Shown here: in pieces, positions 63,014 through 64,000 of the stretch
Layout of the letters: each line of letters starts with the position of its first letter
Position numbering within the stretch: position 1 is the first letter of the stretch
Source: Deinococcus multiflagellatus
GTDB taxonomy: Bacteria > Deinococcota > Deinococci > Deinococcales > Deinococcaceae
Reading direction: 5' to 3'
DNA length: 64,000 bases
Assembly: GCF_020166415.1 (NCBI RefSeq)
Contig: NZ_JAIQXV010000018.1
Span: 40,781 to 104,780, forward strand
Translations under genes and position numbers: made by a program
Notes under the pieces: generated by a model
Told to the model about the DNA's origin: nothing
The model's input: the letters and a program-made list of their open reading frames with translations, nothing else
The model's database searches: none

Positions 63014-64000
63014 TCACAGGACCTGGTCAATCATCTCGATCACCAGGTCAAGAAGTTCTTCCTTGCTCGCTTCAATTTGAATGCCTCTCAGGTTAGGTCT
63101 GGGCGCCACAGATTTGACTTCGACATCCGAAACGCTGACTTTCGAGAGATAGGTCTTCCTGAAGGTCTCGATGTCTTTGCGGCCCACACTTGAATCCACC
63201 ACCGCGCCGTAAACGTTCTTGTATTCTTTGTTTCTCCCAAAGTAGGTTTCGGCATAGGTGACAATGTCAGGCGCTGTCGCTGGAATATTCAGGAAGTGAC
63301 TGAGGAGCGTCTTGTCCTGCTTCACCTTGAATTTTCCGGCATCAAGTTTGGCGCTGATGATGGTGACCTTGCTCTTGTCGCCGACCAGCAAGAAGTCTAA
63401 TTCCGCCCGGTCACCGCCAATAACCCTCTGGGGCTCTCCACCGATCAGCTTCAGCGTCGGAGAGTAGATCAGCTTCATCTTCGATTCTGCAGCGAACTGC
63501 TCGATTAACGGTAGCGCGGCGAACTCAACGATGTCACCCGTCTTGACATCGTTTTCGAGAAATGATTTTTTATCGCGGCTGTATTTTGCTCGCCTGGCTG
63601 GGTTTGAGCCAATGTACTGCGCAAATTTTGACGCCAGTGCTTTTAAAGAGGCGATCTGCGTATTGCTCAACACCAGTTGCGGTGAGTCGCCCGTGGATTC
63701 TGGATTGACGCTGGCGTAAGGTACGTAATGTCCTTTCTTTCCGGCAGGCTTCAGCCGCAGCTCCTTGATCTTACGCCGCCTGATAATTGACGGAAATTTC
63801 CCCTCGAGATTCTCTTTGCTGACCGTCTTTCTGGCCATCAGGCCTTCAGCGTCTTTCACGGCAGCCCGGACATCTTGTTCCATCTCGGCCTTCGAGCGAG
63901 AGGAAGAATCGCCCGTTCCCTTCGCGGAGGGCTGCCCAGTGTTGTCCTTGCCTTTGCCCAGGAGTTTCTCAATCACATTCTTGACTTTGGCCACAAGTTT
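63014..64000 (-). CDS. C-terminal part of a probable polymorphic toxin (partial, open at window edge)
   Basis: At least 328 codons. The frame has no stop up to the end of the window, so the GTG at 63994 need not be the start. The first 110 residues are a Lys/Ser-rich linker (IEKLLGKGKDNTGQPSAKG), then a folded domain with GGDRAELDFLLVGDKSKVTIISAKL. The ELD then about 12 residues then SAK pattern resembles the Asp and (E/S)xK of PD-(D/E)xK nucleases. GC and codon use differ from the neighbours. Inference: toxin C-terminus of a larger secreted protein continuing beyond 64000. Confidence 0.6.
   Translation of the reverse strand, partial: KLVAKVKNVIEKLLGKGKDNTGQPSAKGTGDSSSRSKAEMEQDVRAAVKDAEGLMARKTVSKENLEGKFPSIIRRRKIKELRLKPAGKKGHYVPYASVNPESTGDSPQLVLSNTQIASLKALASKFAQYIGSNPARRAKYSRDKKSFLENDVKTGDIVEFAALPLIEQFAAESKMKLIYSPTLKLIGGEPQRVIGGDRAELDFLLVGDKSKVTIISAKLDAGKFKVKQDKTLLSHFLNIPATAPDIVTYAETYFGRNKEYKNVYGAVVDSSVGRKDIETFRKTYLSKVSVSDVEVKSVAPRPNLRGIQIEASKEELLDLVIEMIDQVL

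Noticed and set aside
63004..63030. TTG start of the immunity gene at 63030
   Set aside because: It overlaps the toxin gene and uses a rare codon; GTG 63003 has a good purine-rich RBS.

Overview
The window is GC-rich chromosomal DNA from a Deinococcus-type bacterium. The genus call is an inference from gene content (flotillin/YqiJ/AAA triad, DUF4388, PEGA and 3D-domain envelope proteins, RNase P RNA), very high GC, and many promoters whose TANNNT -10 box lies only 6-9 bp upstream of the start codon. That spacing implies leaderless mRNAs, which are known to be common in Deinococcus.

Layout. 1-8.3 kb: small HNH-like gene, then a minus-strand YqiJ-like / flotillin / giant AAA+ ATPase operon. 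8.5-15.5 kb: S8 protease lipoprotein, DUF4388 protein, gatA, truB, an RluB-type pseudouridine synthase. 15.5-19.9 kb: RNase P RNA with terminator, a DUF423 protein, and a short division/cell-wall cluster (mraZ-rsmH-ftsL-ftsI) with a likely MraZ operator. 20-32 kb: envelope genes, an ABC permease, a MazG-Nudix fusion, an SDR enzyme, smpB coupled to a zinc-ligand-less amidase-like protein and a GerMN protein, then smc. 32-37 kb: phosphotransferase, split chromate transporter, P-loop kinase, secreted alpha-amylase.

37.1-50.9 kb is the most interesting part. Three tiny secreted peptide genes, two of them related Gly-rich peptides ending in Trp, precede what reads as a complete thiopeptide-like (thiazolyl peptide) cluster: a two-gene ABC exporter, a Cys/Ser/Thr-rich 64-aa precursor, a LanB-type glutamyl-transfer dehydratase, a SpaB_C-type protein, a leader-binding partner, a YcaO cyclodehydratase, a nitroreductase-like protein, and a fused SpaB_C-SagB protein. 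A rho-independent terminator closes the operon. The parts match the thiomuracin (Tbt) tool-kit, with an unusual fusion and two SpaB_C domains, one of which could make the central pyridine.

51-59 kb holds two large ATPase-TPR-BTAD regulators of about 990 aa, one preceded by another 50-aa secreted peptide ending in Trp-rich residues. A peptide-regulator link to the cluster is a hypothesis. 59-62.4 kb: ppc and a YmdB-type phosphoesterase. The right edge (62.6-64 kb) has lower GC and looks like the C-terminal end of a polymorphic toxin followed by its immunity gene.

At five or more intergenic sites there are long hairpins whose arms are tandem degenerate 7-8-mers. The architecture is the same but the unit sequence differs at each site; nothing in the annotated features explains them. 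No tRNA, IS element or CRISPR array was recognised.
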